NCBI GenBank assembly: GCA_019925095.2
Contig: CM034406.1
Span: forward strand, 15,844,388-15,908,387
Length of the DNA: 64,000 nucleotides
DNA from: Dendrolimus kikuchii
Lineage: Eukaryota > Arthropoda > Insecta > Lepidoptera > Lasiocampidae
Direction of reading: 5' to 3'
Below the pieces are notes generated by a model. The model worked only from the letters and a program-made list of their open reading frames with translations. It made no database searches and had not been told where the DNA came from. A program made the position numbers and the translations under genes. Within the stretch, counting starts at the first letter, position 1; every line of letters starts with the position of its first letter. Positions 49,109 through 61,030 of this stretch are shown here, one piece after another.

Positions 49109-52045
49109 GCAAAGGAACGATGAGCGCCCCCTTATATACACCCGGGATATCATAGTGTGGATGAGATATTGACGTGTCACACTGACCTCGTATTACCACC
49201 GGAACGACTACTGCATTTACATTACAAGCGTATTTTTGTGTCAGTTTGAAGCGTTGGTTGTGTCTATCTCTGGAAATATTAGTACTAATATAACTATATA
49301 ATTACTATTATATGGAACCCTGTTCCAGATTGAGTTGTGGATACTTCCCTAATATGATGAATTTATTATGCCTCAGACTCGGACGAAATAAAAGTATAGA
49401 CGGAACTTATGTGACCAAAAGCGTCAAATGAGGTGAAGCATTTTTTTTTAAATTGCGTGCGTAAACTTATGTAATATACACGTGGTTTGCGTCTGTGCAG
49501 TTAGTTAATAGTAATGTAATCTACTGGAGTCCATCCCACCTTTATCTGTACTAATTTATTTAATACTGAGTTCTCGTAACATAGCCGGCTTCATTTTGAG
49601 AGTTTGAGATTCCATCTTTCTATTAATGGTCGAATTGACAGAAGTAACATGACATCCAGACCTTTTTCATTGTTAGGTATGTTTTAGTGCTTGGCTCAAA
49701 TTTTTACATTCGGGAGACAAATTTTTATGCCTACCTCTAATTATTTCCATAAAGAAAAAAATGTTACGAAAAATTATTTCCAATCTGGACATTGTAAACG
49801 TGAGTAATGTTTTATTAGTTCATCAAGTCTATTGCAGTGAAGCCCAATCACACAGGCACAAAAATAAAAGACAGCTATCTTTCCGTTGGTAAAAAGAGGA
49901 GTCAGTAACGTGTCATAGATAGTGCGACTAATTAAATAAGTAGTGTAACAGCAATAAGTAGGATATAATAATAAATTACTAGGCTTTTATTCGTGATATA
50001 AATATGTAAATAAGATGTTCGATTTGCATGAATTTATTTACGTGGTTGGGTATGGGATTTATATGTTTACTAAATTGCGACGAGTTATTTGATCTTATTT
50101 TCTTAAAGATATTTGTGAATGTGAACCGTTTGTTGATTTAAAGAACTGTAGAAATTGTATGATAAATTCAGCAGTGTCTAAAAAGAGATCGCTAACCATT
50201 ACTTTTAATTGAGACGTGGTTTAGAAAGATTAAAATGATAAAAATGTGATGTCAAAGTTTTGCATGGTGCGATGGAATGTATGCAATGATTATATAAATG
50301 TCCTCATATGCCTAGAGCGTGTATACATTATCTTCGAAGAATTATTTTTAAATAAGAAAACGTCACGCACTTAATAATAAATTAATGAAAAAAAAAAAAT
50401 AATGACATGTATAACGGAGTCTTGTCCACACTATGCTGACCGCTGTGTTATTTGATTACCCTCATTTGCACTACCTATTACTGTTTTTTTGATCTCCGTT
50501 TATCATCACTTTATGTATCACAACCATTGTTATGTGATCGAGTGTTTATTTGGGTTGCCGTTTGATTTCCTTTACATTCTTTAGGATTTTCATACTCGTA
50601 TAATTCACATATTCCCAGGTTTGGGAACTTACTAAAATCTTTGGGCGTATAGCTTTTGTTAATATTTTTATGTTGCCAGTTTAAATTTTAAATATCTATG
50701 AATGTTTTTGTGGACGGTATTTTTTATTGCGTGGTGACGTCGCGTGTATGCTCTAATTGAGTATATGAGATTTATTGGCTTGTATGAATTCGGGTTTATC
50801 TTGACTATGCTACGCGTCGAAAGCGTAATGCGACAATGTTCCGGGAACAAACATTTTCAATGAATCTGTTTCATTTCGGGCCCAAACGAGTATATATATT
50901 ATTAATTGTATGTATATGCTACGATTCTATGATTTGTTCCTACAAAAAATACGTACACTATACCTATATAATATGTAGTGTATGTCATTGTATTGTTGAC
51001 AAATTTTCTGTGTGCATTGCAAATGCAGATAAGCTCTAATGCATGACTAACGTTTGGGCTTGTATCTAGAAAAATGTCAAATTTCAGATGACGAAAGGTA
51101 TTAACAGGCCAAAATAAAAAGCCCCTTAAAATGTGCGAGGCAGTAATCTGCTAGAGTTATTTCAATTTTACCAATTCTATACTCAATACTGTTTGTCCTT
51201 TTTGGAAGAGCTACTTTCTAGTGCATGGTCCAAAATTAAAACGCGAGTCTATTATTTTTTTAGTTTATATACCTTTTTACATATATTTTAAATGAATTTT
51301 GGAATATATATGTTTTATTTAAATTAACAGTGAAAGTTGAATAGAATCATTTGCACTTTTGTTAATTTTAATTCCTTCTATATATATTTGTATATATATA
51401 CATTTGTTACAATACAATATAGAAAATTGTAATGAAATTGGAAAAAAAATTTAGAACGAAATTATTTAAACCATGGAAATTGAAATTTTTAAATATTCAG
51501 TTTTGTTGACGGTACATACATACAAGCTTTGCGATATTAAAATTGAAGAGTTAAAGGAAGTTCTTAGGCTAATAAATGATATGTAACAAAGTACTTGATT
51601 CTGAGAGATCGTGACTCGTATTTTCTTTCTTTTTATATAAACTAAGTTGAAGATAAAGAAAATTGTAGTCGGCAACCCAAACTCTTACTTACTCTGTACT
51701 AGCTTAAAAAATTACTTTAAAAAAAGTAAGAGATATACATGCGACAAAAAATGTCGTCCGAAACTGTTCAAGTTTTATTTATTATGAATTAAGTGAAAAT
51801 TCGGAACATTTTTTGTCGGCTGTACATCGTTGAGTTTAAAAAAAGTTTGGAGTTTTTTTTTTTGTAAAACGAAACCTAAATTATTGAAAAAGAAGCTATT
51901 CCAGCATCGAAGACGTAAATAAAATTTAGTCGAAATAGTTTTTTTTAATACTTTATCTGACCTTCAAGAACTAACCATGAACCCTACTAACTACTTGATT
52001 TCCCAATAAAAACCATTTTATAATATAAGTTTTTATTTCCGTGTT
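49109..52045 (+). promoter_or_regulatory. 4E-T: Putative long 3' UTR of 4E-T
   Basis: This 2.9 kb is AT-rich, appears free of interspersed repeats (unlike all flanking regions) and has no coding signal. AATAAA occurs at 49387-49392 and 49863-49868, and at 52005-52010 followed by a GT-rich stretch, the best candidate for the distal poly(A) site. Two Pumilio-type sites (TGTANATA) lie at 50005-50012 and 51389-51396. The extent is inferred from lack of repeats and the signals. Confidence 0.5.
51741..51820 (+). repeat. Long-stem hairpin within the putative 3' UTR
   Basis: GCGACAAAAAATGT..CCGAA (51741-51763) pairs with TTCGGAACATTTTTTGTCGGC (51800-51820) over about 20 positions with two or three mismatches. 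The loop is about 35 nt. Confidence 0.75.
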
Positions 52046-52828
52046 TCAAAGTAGTTATTTTTCATACTAGTGCGGTATGTTAGTTTTTACAGCAGACGAA
52101 TGTAAGGCTTACCATAGTCACGAGTTTGTTAAAACCAATTTCCGCATGTGTGTCATACGTTTCTCAACACATTTACGAGAGAAAAGTACAACAGGTGATG
52201 AAACAAACATAAATATCAGTCGGAAAGTCGCAACAATCTTGGACGTTGCTTATTTGAAAATGGCGCCACGTGCGCGTGGTGTAAAAAAGAACTACATCTT
52301 TTGTCTCATTCTCTCTATAATATTAAAGTGAGACAAATGTATTGATCAAAAGCGCTTTGGAGGTTCGATTGTTCAGCTTATTTATTTTCGTAATGTGAAA
52401 CTCCTTGGTGGAATGCTTATATTTTTTTTTCTCTAAGTACTTATTTTATCGCACGTTCCATAGTGTGGTGCGTAATTTTTAACTGTCGCACAATGTATGC
52501 AAGATTCGTAAATGTAAGTTTTCTGATCTAATGTGCATATTATGTTCCTGCTTCATATGGGATAATACTAGTGTGTGATTATTGCTAAAAGCGTTTTGTT
52601 TACAGCGTTAAAAATAACGCCGTTAATAATTAGCTACATTAGTGTATTCCATCTATACGTCACTTGTCAATGTTTATCGTCATTAACAATGTTGCATCAG
52701 AAATAATGCATTAAACCCATCGCTGCATCTACATGTAATGGTCGCTAACACTGAAATTAGCCCAATTGGAGCAGGGGCATTATAATTACCTCGCGCTAAC
52801 GGCGAAGGAAAACATCGCGATGAAACCT

Positions 52829-53154
52829 GGGGCCTGATTCTGCTATTTCAATAGCAGATATAATAGTGTCAAAAATTCGTATTCTACTAAATCCAACAAT
52901 AGCGTCACGGCAGAATGATAGTAGAAAAAAAATGGTTTGGACCATTAGCAGAAAGGGCGTTAGCTGAAATGAATATTGCAAAGCTACCAAAAATTTAAAC
53001 ATTCGCTAGTTTTTGCTTATAAATATTTAGAAAATTAGAGTGGCACGCCATTGCAATTGGCAGAATACCGAAATCAGACAAATCTACGATTTAGACTATA
53101 GTGTCAATCGGCTATTTAGATGAGATAGTAATAGCATAATTAGGGCCCTATTTG
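52829..53154 (+). mobile_element. MITE family M copy
   Basis: It runs from GGGGCCTGATTCTGCTATTT to ATAGCATAATTAGGGCCC, in the same order as 9956-10282. Confidence 0.75.
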
Positions 53155-53214
53155 TTGCAATGGAATTGGACAAAATTACGATAAATCAATAGATAAATAG
53201 ACCTGGTAGGGCCT

Positions 53215-53581
53215 GGGGTTTAATTCTGCTATTACTGTCTCGTCAAAATCGCCGGACACTGGTCTCAATTACAGCTTTGCCTGATTTCGGTATTCTGTTA
53301 ATTTCAATGGCGAGCCTGTGGCAAGGCACCAAAATATTTACACCTAAGCAAAAACTCGCGAAATAAATGCGTACATTTTTGGCAACTGCTCGATATTCAT
53401 TTTGGGCTAACGCCATTTCTGATAATGGTAATACCATTTTTTTTCTACTATTAATCCGCCATAACGATATCGCGAAGAAATTGTGGATTTAATAGAATAC
53501 GAATTCTTGACACTATCGCAATGGAATTGTACTTTGAATATCTTCGCTGTGCCAAGTATTGAAATTGCAGAATTGTGCCCC
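53215..53581 (-). mobile_element. MITE family M copy, reverse orientation
   Basis: The ends GGGGTTTAATTCTGC and GCAGAATTGTGCCCC are inverted. It lies 60 bp from the preceding copy, so the pair forms a large inverted repeat. Confidence 0.8.
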
Positions 53582-53595
53582 TGATTACAGCTTTT

Positions 53596-53903
53596 AGGGC
53601 CGGCTACAACGGTGTGATACCACGCTCTCACAGAATATCGGCTCGAAACGGTTAGCTTTGATATTATCGTTGTTATTGCGATTAGTTAGTTGGATTACAA
53701 CGATTATCTGGAGGGAACTTCCTGCCACGGTTTTCTCCTTGCGTACGATATGGGGTTTTTTAAGAAAGGCATTATAAAATTTCTTAGAAGTCGGCAGCGC
53801 GTTGGCGACACCCCTGGTATTGTAAACGTCTATAGGCGACAGTACCTACTTTCCATCAGGTGGGTCGTCTGCCTGTTTGCCTACTTCAGGTAATAAAAAA
53901 AAA
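53596..53903 (+). mobile_element. Non-LTR retrotransposon 3' end with poly(A)
   Basis: After a repeat-T-like head (53596-53690), the frame 53741-53830 reads YDMGFFKKGIIKFLRSRQR, then GDTPGIVNV, the C terminus of a Jockey-like polymerase. The 3' tail (CTATAGGCGACAGTACC, TCGTCTGCCTGTTTGCC) then ends in AATAAAAAAAAAA. It is the sense-strand partner of the minus-strand relic at 27421-27800. Confidence 0.75.
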
Positions 53904-53939
53904 AGTGAAAGTTGCTAGGGTCCATTTCCCCTTCTCAGT

Positions 53940-54118
53940 ATTCCATTCAGCTATTCGATTTCTCCTGTCTGATCCTATCCTTTCTGTCTAAGCCCCTTGA
54001 TTCCACCCCCTCTATAATACCCTAAGGGCTGGTAACGCGTTGGTTTCGCCCTTGGTATTGCAAACGTCTACAGGCGACAGTAACCGGTTGACGTTAGGTG
54101 GTTTGCCAACTTCGTAAT
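53940..54118 (+). repeat. SINE-like repeat T, tail part
   Basis: GGGCTGGTAACGCGTTGG, GCAAACGTCTACAGGCGACA and GTGGTTTGCC match 44470-44580 and the LINE tail at 53811-53903. Confidence 0.65.
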
Positions 54119-54119
54119 A

Positions 54120-54840
54120 TAAAAACCTCTCGCTTTGACTGCATGATTTATCTATCGAGCTAGTGTAATTCTTACAACAACGCAGAAGTGTTTATGGTAA
54201 TAAAAGAACAGCAACTGGTCACTATACTTATAATCAGAGGACCTTACTGCTTAAAAACACTTCATACACTGACTCTACACAGTGGACAAACATTTTTAGA
54301 ATACCTCGCCATCCTCCAACAATTTTACAGTGTAAGAAACTTCGCAAATTGGCACAACGGACAATTGGAAGTCATTGATTAACTATTTTAATTAAAAAGG
54401 TTATGGATGAGAAAAATTTGTTATATATAATAAATAATAATATAATAAAATAAGTCGAACACAGTAAAAGTCTATCGCGTCTGCCAACATGAAAATAAAA
54501 TGTAGTGAATACCGTCTATATACAATTGAGAGATTTTGAATTATAATCTACACAATTAATTACCACATCATATTAGAGATAAATATTGTAACATTAAATT
54601 ATGGTGAATCATAAAGAACTATACAAAACAGGCGCTAATCACAGAATGTATCGTTTAGAAATACGAGGGTACACAACAAAATTAATTATTAACCTTAAAA
54701 AGAAACATGGCAAAAACAAGTATGTAAGAAAATAAATTTAACACTAGTGCAAATATTCATGAATATTCAAATTTTAAAACAATGAAAATTAATTTATGTC
54801 AAAATGGAAACTTACAGATTACTAATTGTCGAAAGTCATG
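54120..54840. other. No recognised feature
   Basis: AT-rich DNA. The short frame 54188-54382 has no recognisable similarity. Confidence 0.4.
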
Positions 54841-54849
54841 AGAGTCTAC

Positions 54850-55250
54850 CACCGCTTCCAGAGCAATTTTAACTACTGTTCAAGGAGAAGCGGCGCAAGA
54901 AACTCCCCAGAAACATATTATCTTTATTTCATATTTCTCATTATTCGCCTTTTTTAAAATGTTGTTTAAACACTAATACAAGGTTTATCAAAGTAAGTTT
55001 TATAAATAATTACTGGAAGAGCTTGGTAGCGATCGCATTATTCCCATTCGGTGCGGTCGTCTAGAAAATCTTTCGTCGTTTAAATGTTGCTTTAATAATT
55101 TATTAAACTTGTTTATCGAAAGCTCTTGAACTTTTACTGGGATTTTGTTGAAGAGCATTATACTTTGCCCCACGAAACTATTGTAAACTTTATGGAGCCT
55201 ACACGTGGGAGTTTCTAATTTATTTTTGTTCCTAGTATTTTTACAATGTA
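54850..55250 (-). pseudogene. LINE polymerase C terminus plus 3' UTR
   Basis: The minus strand from about 55200 reads VYNSFVGQSIMLFNKIPVKV, then QELSINKFNKLLKQHL, to a stop near 55000: the typical end of a non-LTR polymerase. The GAGTTTCTTGCGCCGCTTC region follows at 54885-54910. Confidence 0.6.
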
Positions 55251-55449
55251 CATTACCTAATCTTCAAGCGGAATTCGGACTGAAGTAACAGACGCCTCCG
55301 CACACATTGTAGGTCTTTGACTGACGCCGAGCGAGGGAGTTGTTTGGCAGCCCCAAAGAGTAGTCGAAACTTAGCATAAACACCACCTTTACTGCATAAA
55401 AACATTTCACAACCATTGTATGTAATCAATATCATTCATACATCTTTTT

Positions 55450-55660
55450 TTTACATATAAAATTCTTCTGTACGTGTGTATGTCACTGAACGCCTCGTAA
55501 ATGACTGGACCGAATTTCGATGACATTTTTTTGCGTATTTTTGAGTGGACCCCGGATGGTTTCGATTCACAATTGGATCCGGTAGGTGGTGCAACAATCG
55601 GGTTCCAGATTCTGTTTTTTCATGGTACGATAAGGCCGGGCCATGCTAGTTTTTTAAAAT
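55450..55660 (+). repeat. LINE-tail repeat, family E
   Basis: AAAATTCTTCTGTACGTGTG, GGATCCGGTAGGTGG and a following block resemble 8035-8330. Confidence 0.6.
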
Positions 55661-55852
55661 AAAACATCACCTTTTAAATTTCCACAAAATAAAACCTACA
55701 TATTACCATGCCTGCTTCCATTCCCATAGGAGTAGGCAGAAACGATGGATCTCCAGTTGCTACGATCTAGATGTATACCTTTTTATTTCTCCATTTACAT
55801 TAATTTCTTCATATATATACACGGTTATTATAAGTACTTTTTACTTGGGGTC

Positions 55853-56165
55853 CAATTCTGCATTTCAATATCTTGGCGTTGCAAAGATGTTCAAAGTGCG
55901 ATTCCATTATGATATTGTCAAAATTCATATTGTACGATATATGCTCCAAATCGTCGAGGCAGAAAAATTGTAGAAAAAATATTGATACTTATTACCATTA
56001 GTATAAATGGCGTCACCGAAATGAATATTGTAAAACTAGCAAAAATTTTAAACATTTATATCGCGAGATCGCTTATAAATATTTATAGAGTGGTGTGCAA
56101 ACCTACGAATTAAACGAGACTATAGTGTCCAGCGATTTTGACGAGATAGTCAAAGCAGAATTGAT
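55853..56165 (+). mobile_element. MITE family M copy, 3' end eroded
   Basis: It begins GGGGTCCAATTCTGC, contains the AAATTCATATTGTACGAT and TTTTGACGAGATAGT blocks and ends AAAGCAGAATTG. The frame 56095-56277 overlaps its end by chance. Confidence 0.7.
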
Positions 56166-56169
56166 TGGT

Positions 56170-56540
56170 TATTCTTCAAGACATCTGAGAGTTGATCGTG
56201 GTATGTACACTGTATCACCGTTTACCGGGACTAAATCTGCGGTCTATACTGATGTCATACACTTTAGTCCTCTTTAATCTATTCTTTCAACATGTTCAAA
56301 CCGCTTCTTAAGTTATGTTATTACCATTGAGATATAACATTATGATCTAAGGTTATTACATAATATGTTTTCGATCATATAATAAAACATTCAAATGTTA
56401 TTACCAGAACTGCGAGGACTCCCCGCAGGCGAGATAACAACTAATGAAAGTCAATTGAAGTCATAAATCAATAATATCGGTGTGTGTACGTAGTTGTTAC
56501 GCCCGGGCCGCCGCCTGCTGCTATTCCCCGCAAGCTGTTT
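56170..56540. other. Left flank of the Harbinger element
   Basis: Mostly AT-rich, turning GC-rich at 56495-56535 just before the transposon end. That GC-rich piece could be coding sequence interrupted by the insertion, but it shows no family match. Confidence 0.3.
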
Positions 56541-57013
56541 AACGGCCGTTTTCAATAACTTATCTAAGATTACAGATAGATCGCTATCCCCGACCATTAG
56601 TAACAGTAAATCTATCCCTTGTTTGCGTTTCACAATCAAGGATAAGTGCTATCTATCCATAGCTAACGATAGATAGCTTCTTCCCTCTCACTTATCCAAG
56701 CCTCTTGAAACGTTCCGTTCTACGATAACCATTTAACGACGTTACGCTTAAAACTAGACATTTTTTGTTTTTTTTTATTTATTTATTGTATTATTTACAA
56801 TAATAAATTACTTTTTTACAACGACAAATCAAAAGATAAATAGGAATATTTTTTTTCATTTGATTTACCGTGCTTTTTAATAAAATCAATAATGAAACGA
56901 AACGTGTATGGTTTAACAACCGGCAGTTGTCATTTTGTGTTTTTGTTTTGTTTAAACGCGTTTCACGACTTCCTTGTATCTTATTTCTCATGTTTAATTT
57001 TGTGTAGAATAAA

Positions 57014-57629
57014 ATGAAACCTGTAAGTATCTATAAACTACTTTGGTGATAATTTATGTTACATTCCGTTCAAGTTTTGATAGAAATGTGTTTTCAGTCA
57101 ACAAAATCAGCGCCGATGTCAAGAGATGAGACAATGTTGCTGATACTACTTGTGGCGGCCAATAAAATAATAAATAATAAGGCAACAAATGCCACTAACA
57201 ACAAATTAAAGGAACAGGCTTGGCAAACCTTGACCAATAAGTTTAACTCTTCGGTCACAAGTTACCCGTGAACTCCAGTGCAACTTCATTTGAAATGGGA
57301 AAACTTAAAGAAATCAGCTCGCAAACGCTGTGCAAACATGAGGAGCATCCTTCATAAGGTTTGTGATTTTAATTTATTGTTTAATCACGTTGAATTTAGT
57401 TGTTTTGAGACAGGTACTTATTTAAAATAATTATGCTCTTTGTTACAGACTGGAGGTGGTAAGGACTACTTTCCACCGGATGAATGGCTAGATAAAGTAG
57501 CCTCACTCTTGGGCAGTACATGCCAAGGGTTTTCTATGGAGTTTGGTGGAGATGTGGCCACAATTGAAACAAATTTGAATTATATATATATACACACACA
57601 CATATATACATACATATATATATATACAC

Positions 57630-57690
<61 letters not shown>

Positions 57691-58279
57691 TATAAATTTG
57701 CATATAGTGATGGGTGATGTTACAACTATTGGTGGGGAAACAAGTGGTGATGGTGTGTGTTGGTGGTGATGAGGAGAAATTGTCAAAAGAAATACAAATT
57801 CTTGAGACACCTCCCCTAAACAGAATAATTGGTTTTTAAACAGGGCTAGCGGTAGTGGTAGTTTGGTAGGTTGTTGTTATGTTACTTATAGAAATTATTT
57901 GTTTAGGGAAAGGGGTAACACAAACAATAATTAGTGCTGATAGTCAATCTCATCTACTCGAGACAATAGAAAATAAATTATTTTAATATGCCGGGTAGTC
58001 AATGAATGTTAATGAATTAACCCCAAATGTTATAATTTTTGCATTAGTTATGTAGCTACGTTAAAGCTTTCTTTTTGTAAAGCTATAATGCTAATTATTA
58101 ACATCTATATTACATTCAAAGTATCATGAAGTCCGAGTATTTATAGCAATTTTATTAACTTGTTAACCCTTTTTTTTACAGTCAAACAGAAACACAAGAT
58201 GGAGGAGACATGTAAACCTCGCATAAGTAGGGAAAATGCTTTGGCAGAGTACCTTATAGCGAAAAAGAAAAAAAATTGA
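57014..58279 (+). pseudogene. Harbinger SANT/Myb-like protein gene, broken
   Basis: A short first exon (ATGAAACCT, 57014-57022, donor GTAAGT) joins 57098-57357. That exon encodes MSRDETMLLILLVA, then KEQAWQTLTNKFNSS and, later, WENLKKSARKRC: the pattern of the Myb/SANT-like DNA-binding protein (NAIF1 type) that partners Harbinger transposases. A third exon (from 57448) reads [20 protein letters not shown], and a last one (58183-58279) reads KPRISRENALAEYLIAKKKK. Damage: TGA at 57269-57271, a missing base near 57300, and a long TA microsatellite within the third exon. Confidence 0.75.
57580..57690. repeat. TA/CA microsatellite
   Basis: It consists of (TA)n with interspersed ACAC and CATA units over about 110 bp. 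It lies inside a former exon of the transposon and produces meaningless IYIYIY frames. Confidence 0.95.
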
Positions 58280-58590
58280 CTTAGAAAATTAGGAAAAGGA
58301 GATTTTATATATTAGCTAAATATATTTAAATTCAACAGGCAAATAATTTATATGTTGTATATTATGTAGCAATTTAAATTATAAGAGGTAATTTTTTTTA
58401 ACTTAAGTGTAGAATAGAATATGTATATGAGTATATGTATATGAATTAAAACATAATTTTTAATGAAATTGTTTCATTTAAAACTGATTTTAATCTTAAA
58501 TCATTAGATATAAATATAGCAAAGCTAAATAAAATGAAATCATATGACACAATGCTATCTTTATTTTGGAAATAGTCAATATTTTTATAA

Positions 58591-60112
58591 TTATCTTTGA
58601 AAGTAATTATTTATTAGTAATTGCCTTTCAGATGCACATTCTGAAGGAAAGTTATTATTATCAACTATATTATTTTCCTGTGATATTATAATAGGCACTG
58701 ATATCTCTGGCTTTATTTCTTCCAAATTCATGCTTCTGGCCATATTATGCAGAATAGCAGTGGCTACAATAATGGCTTGCAATTTCTAATTTTAATCTGC
58801 TTTTCAAATGCCACTACAGAAAATCTTCTTTTCCAGACACCAATGCACCTGCAATAATAATGTTTCACTTATATAATGTTACATTAGATAAAATTACTTA
58901 AACTTATAATATAAATATCTATTTATGAATATAAATATCAATTACTTGTCTTTAATTATTACTTTCATAAGCATATTACAACCTAAAAAGCCATAGTATG
59001 CATTTTGAATTCTGAACAGTGATACTCTATGTTGGACTATGTATAAGACAAAATATGAACTAATGTCATGATACACAGCCATTATTACTATCAAAATTCT
59101 GTTACACTAAACAAAGCTTACCTCTCTATAGTATTTCTTGTTTTTATATGTGATTCATTATTTAGTTGCTCAGCTGGAGTATTTGGATTAAGTAATGGTG
59201 TCAGAAGATAAGGTTTACATGGATAGCCACTATCATCAAGCAACCAGCGATTCCCAAGCCCACCTTGTTCAGAATGATCTGTTAAAAATAGTATTTTTAT
59301 ACAATCCAGTGCCATATTCAAATAATAATAAATGTGTCACATATTATTCCTCAATAAACATCCAAATTTAAAATACCTTTTAAATCAGAATGGTTAAATA
59401 TAGTTGCATCATGAGTCGATCCTGGCCACCGAGCAACAACATTTTGAAACACCAATGAGGCATTGCACACAACTTGGACATTGATAGAGAATGTTCCTTT
59501 TCTATTTCTAAATTCCTCTCCTATGCTGAAATCTGCAAAAAACATTATTTTTTGTGACCTATAAATAGGTATAGATAGATACTTGGTGTGGATAAGTATA
59601 GATATACAATAGGAGTATATGTAAATTTAAGAGTGTGAAATACTTATTAGGTGAATGTATTAATATATGACTGCCATCTATGACACCATGTACTCTGGGA
59701 AACCCAGTAATATTATAAAATTCTTGTTGAGTGTGACTTTGTAATATAACAAAATTTGGGTATAATTTTGCTATAGCTTTAGATACATCGGAGACAATAC
59801 CACTAGCAGATGCTATTAACACTCCAATAAAATCTGCAATAGACACTAGCATGGTACCCAATGCATAGATCAGTAGAGCCAGAAGCAACTGATGAAGGGG
59901 AGATATACCATGATTCTTGGAAAACTAAAACTTAATTAAAATTTGATATCACAAATGTAGAGGTACTTAAGTTAATGTAAACATTAAAATTAATCTCACC
60001 TTTTAGATTTTACACTCAAATAGGGTTGTATTAAATTTTTTAATTCATTTACAGCACTTTTGTTCAGTCTTCTGTATGCAAATTCGTATTCATTTAAATA
60101 TAATTCACACAT
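58591..60112 (-). pseudogene. Harbinger (HARBI1-type) transposase gene, broken
   Basis: Five minus-strand exons are visible. 60112-60000 starts MCELYLNEYEFAYRRLNKSA. 59924-59644 gives GISPLHQLLLALLIYALG and QQEFYNITGFPRVHGVIDGSH with the first DDE Asp. 59532-59377 gives FRNRKGTFSINVQVVCNAS and WPGSTHDATIFN with the second Asp. 59278-59122 gives LLDDSGYPCKPYLLTPLL and NTIER. 58848-58591 gives CIGVWKRRF, then after a frameshift QAIIVATAILHNMAR. These are the ordered blocks of HARBI1 transposases. Exon 1 to 2 and exon 2 to 3 joins are out of phase by my count, and the last exon shifts frame near 58780-58800, so the gene is dead. Confidence 0.85.
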
Positions 60113-60554
60113 GGTTTATACTTCTTCTGTAACCTTGTGCTATCGGTATCACTGTCACTGTCTTCATCACAATCAATTATCATTTGAAATAATTCCATAT
60201 GGCTATCGTCGCTACCAAAGTATTCCAATTTCCATTATTAATAGAAATTACTATTTATTTTCAAAAAGTCAAGTTAGCTACTGGCCGATTTTGACAGATA
60301 GGCGATTGACGTTACTAGAGATAGCTTCGTCTATCGGAGAGTAACTTGAAACTTATATTGAAACGCAAGTAAGCGTGAAATGTATGACCGTTCCTATCTC
60401 TAGTAAGCTATCCGTCCTCCGTTCGGTAGATAGCTGGTTTCGATAGGAAATGCTATCCGTGGATAGGTTATTGAAAAGCTAATAAGGACAAAAGGATAGA
60501 TTTGGTTATCTTTAGTAACTTAAATGACGGATAGATAGCTTATTGAAAACGGCT

Positions 60555-60694
60555 ATCAAGAATTAAAAAGAATTGAAACGAGCGTTCGATCGGGTGCCAG
60601 TAAGGCTTCTATTTATAAACCGAAGGTGTCGTGGTTTGCAATGGCCGATGGATTTTTACAAGTGTACAAGAATCACCAGGAAACATTCGCACAT
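60555..60694 (+). pseudogene. Orphan MADF-domain exon next to the Harbinger end
   Basis: The frame reads YQELKRIETSVRSGASKASI, then YKPKVSWFAMADGFLQVYKN, to a good donor (CAT|GTAAGT at 60694). This is the C-terminal half of a MADF (Adf-1 type) DNA-binding domain: basic helix, SGA, Y.P...W...D.FL. The 5' half is not found on the left side of the transposon and the frame enters the transposon end without a clear acceptor. It may be a host exon cut off by the insertion or a relic. Confidence 0.6.
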
Positions 60695-60779
60695 GTAAGT
60701 AGAAATTAAAAACTTAATAACAAATCTTGTTTCTAAGCGTTTATCTCATCTGCGTCTATCAAAGCGTTGTCGGACTTTA

Positions 60780-61008
60780 TTGGGCGCATTCCTGTAGTAG
60801 CGCACAACGCCCAAAATGCCCCGTCTGCCGTTCCACATGGCGACCACGGTCGTTATGGTCGTAGGTAAAACGTCCCATGACCCATGTCAAGAGTGGGTCG
60901 ATAACCGTTCCACTTGACTTTACGATTGTAACGCCGGCAAGCAAGTGGAACGGGAAAAATAGCGGTCGTGAACGTGGTCGTTGTGAGTCTTCTTTGGAAC
61001 GTAGCCCT
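60780..61008. mobile_element. MITE family C copy
   Basis: GGGCGCATTCCTGTAGTAGC, GCACAACG at left and CGTTGTGAGTCTTCTTTGGA, ACGTAGCCC at right are degenerate inverted ends. The interior matches 42906-43167 (CACGGTCGTTATGGTCG, GGCAAGCAAGTGGAACGG). Confidence 0.8.
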
Positions 61009-61030
61009 TGTTGTTGGTGTTCTGTGAGTC

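Larger units (their letters stand above)
56545..60553. mobile_element. PIF/Harbinger DNA transposon, about 4 kb, decayed
   Basis: The left end GCCGTTTTCAATAACTTATC is mirrored by GATAGCTTATTGAAAACGGC at right. Both ends carry further copies of the hexamer-like ATAGATAGC/GATAG words over about 200 bp (subterminal repeats). Inside are the two genes usual for Harbinger, a SANT/Myb-like gene (plus) and a HARBI1-type transposase (minus), arranged convergently. Both are broken. A 3-bp target duplication, typical of the superfamily, could not be fixed because the flanks (TAA/CG left, TAT right) do not match. Confidence 0.85.

Noticed and set aside
57440..57769. 109-residue frame with IYIYIY repeats
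   Set aside because: It is created by a TA/CA microsatellite inside a broken Harbinger exon.
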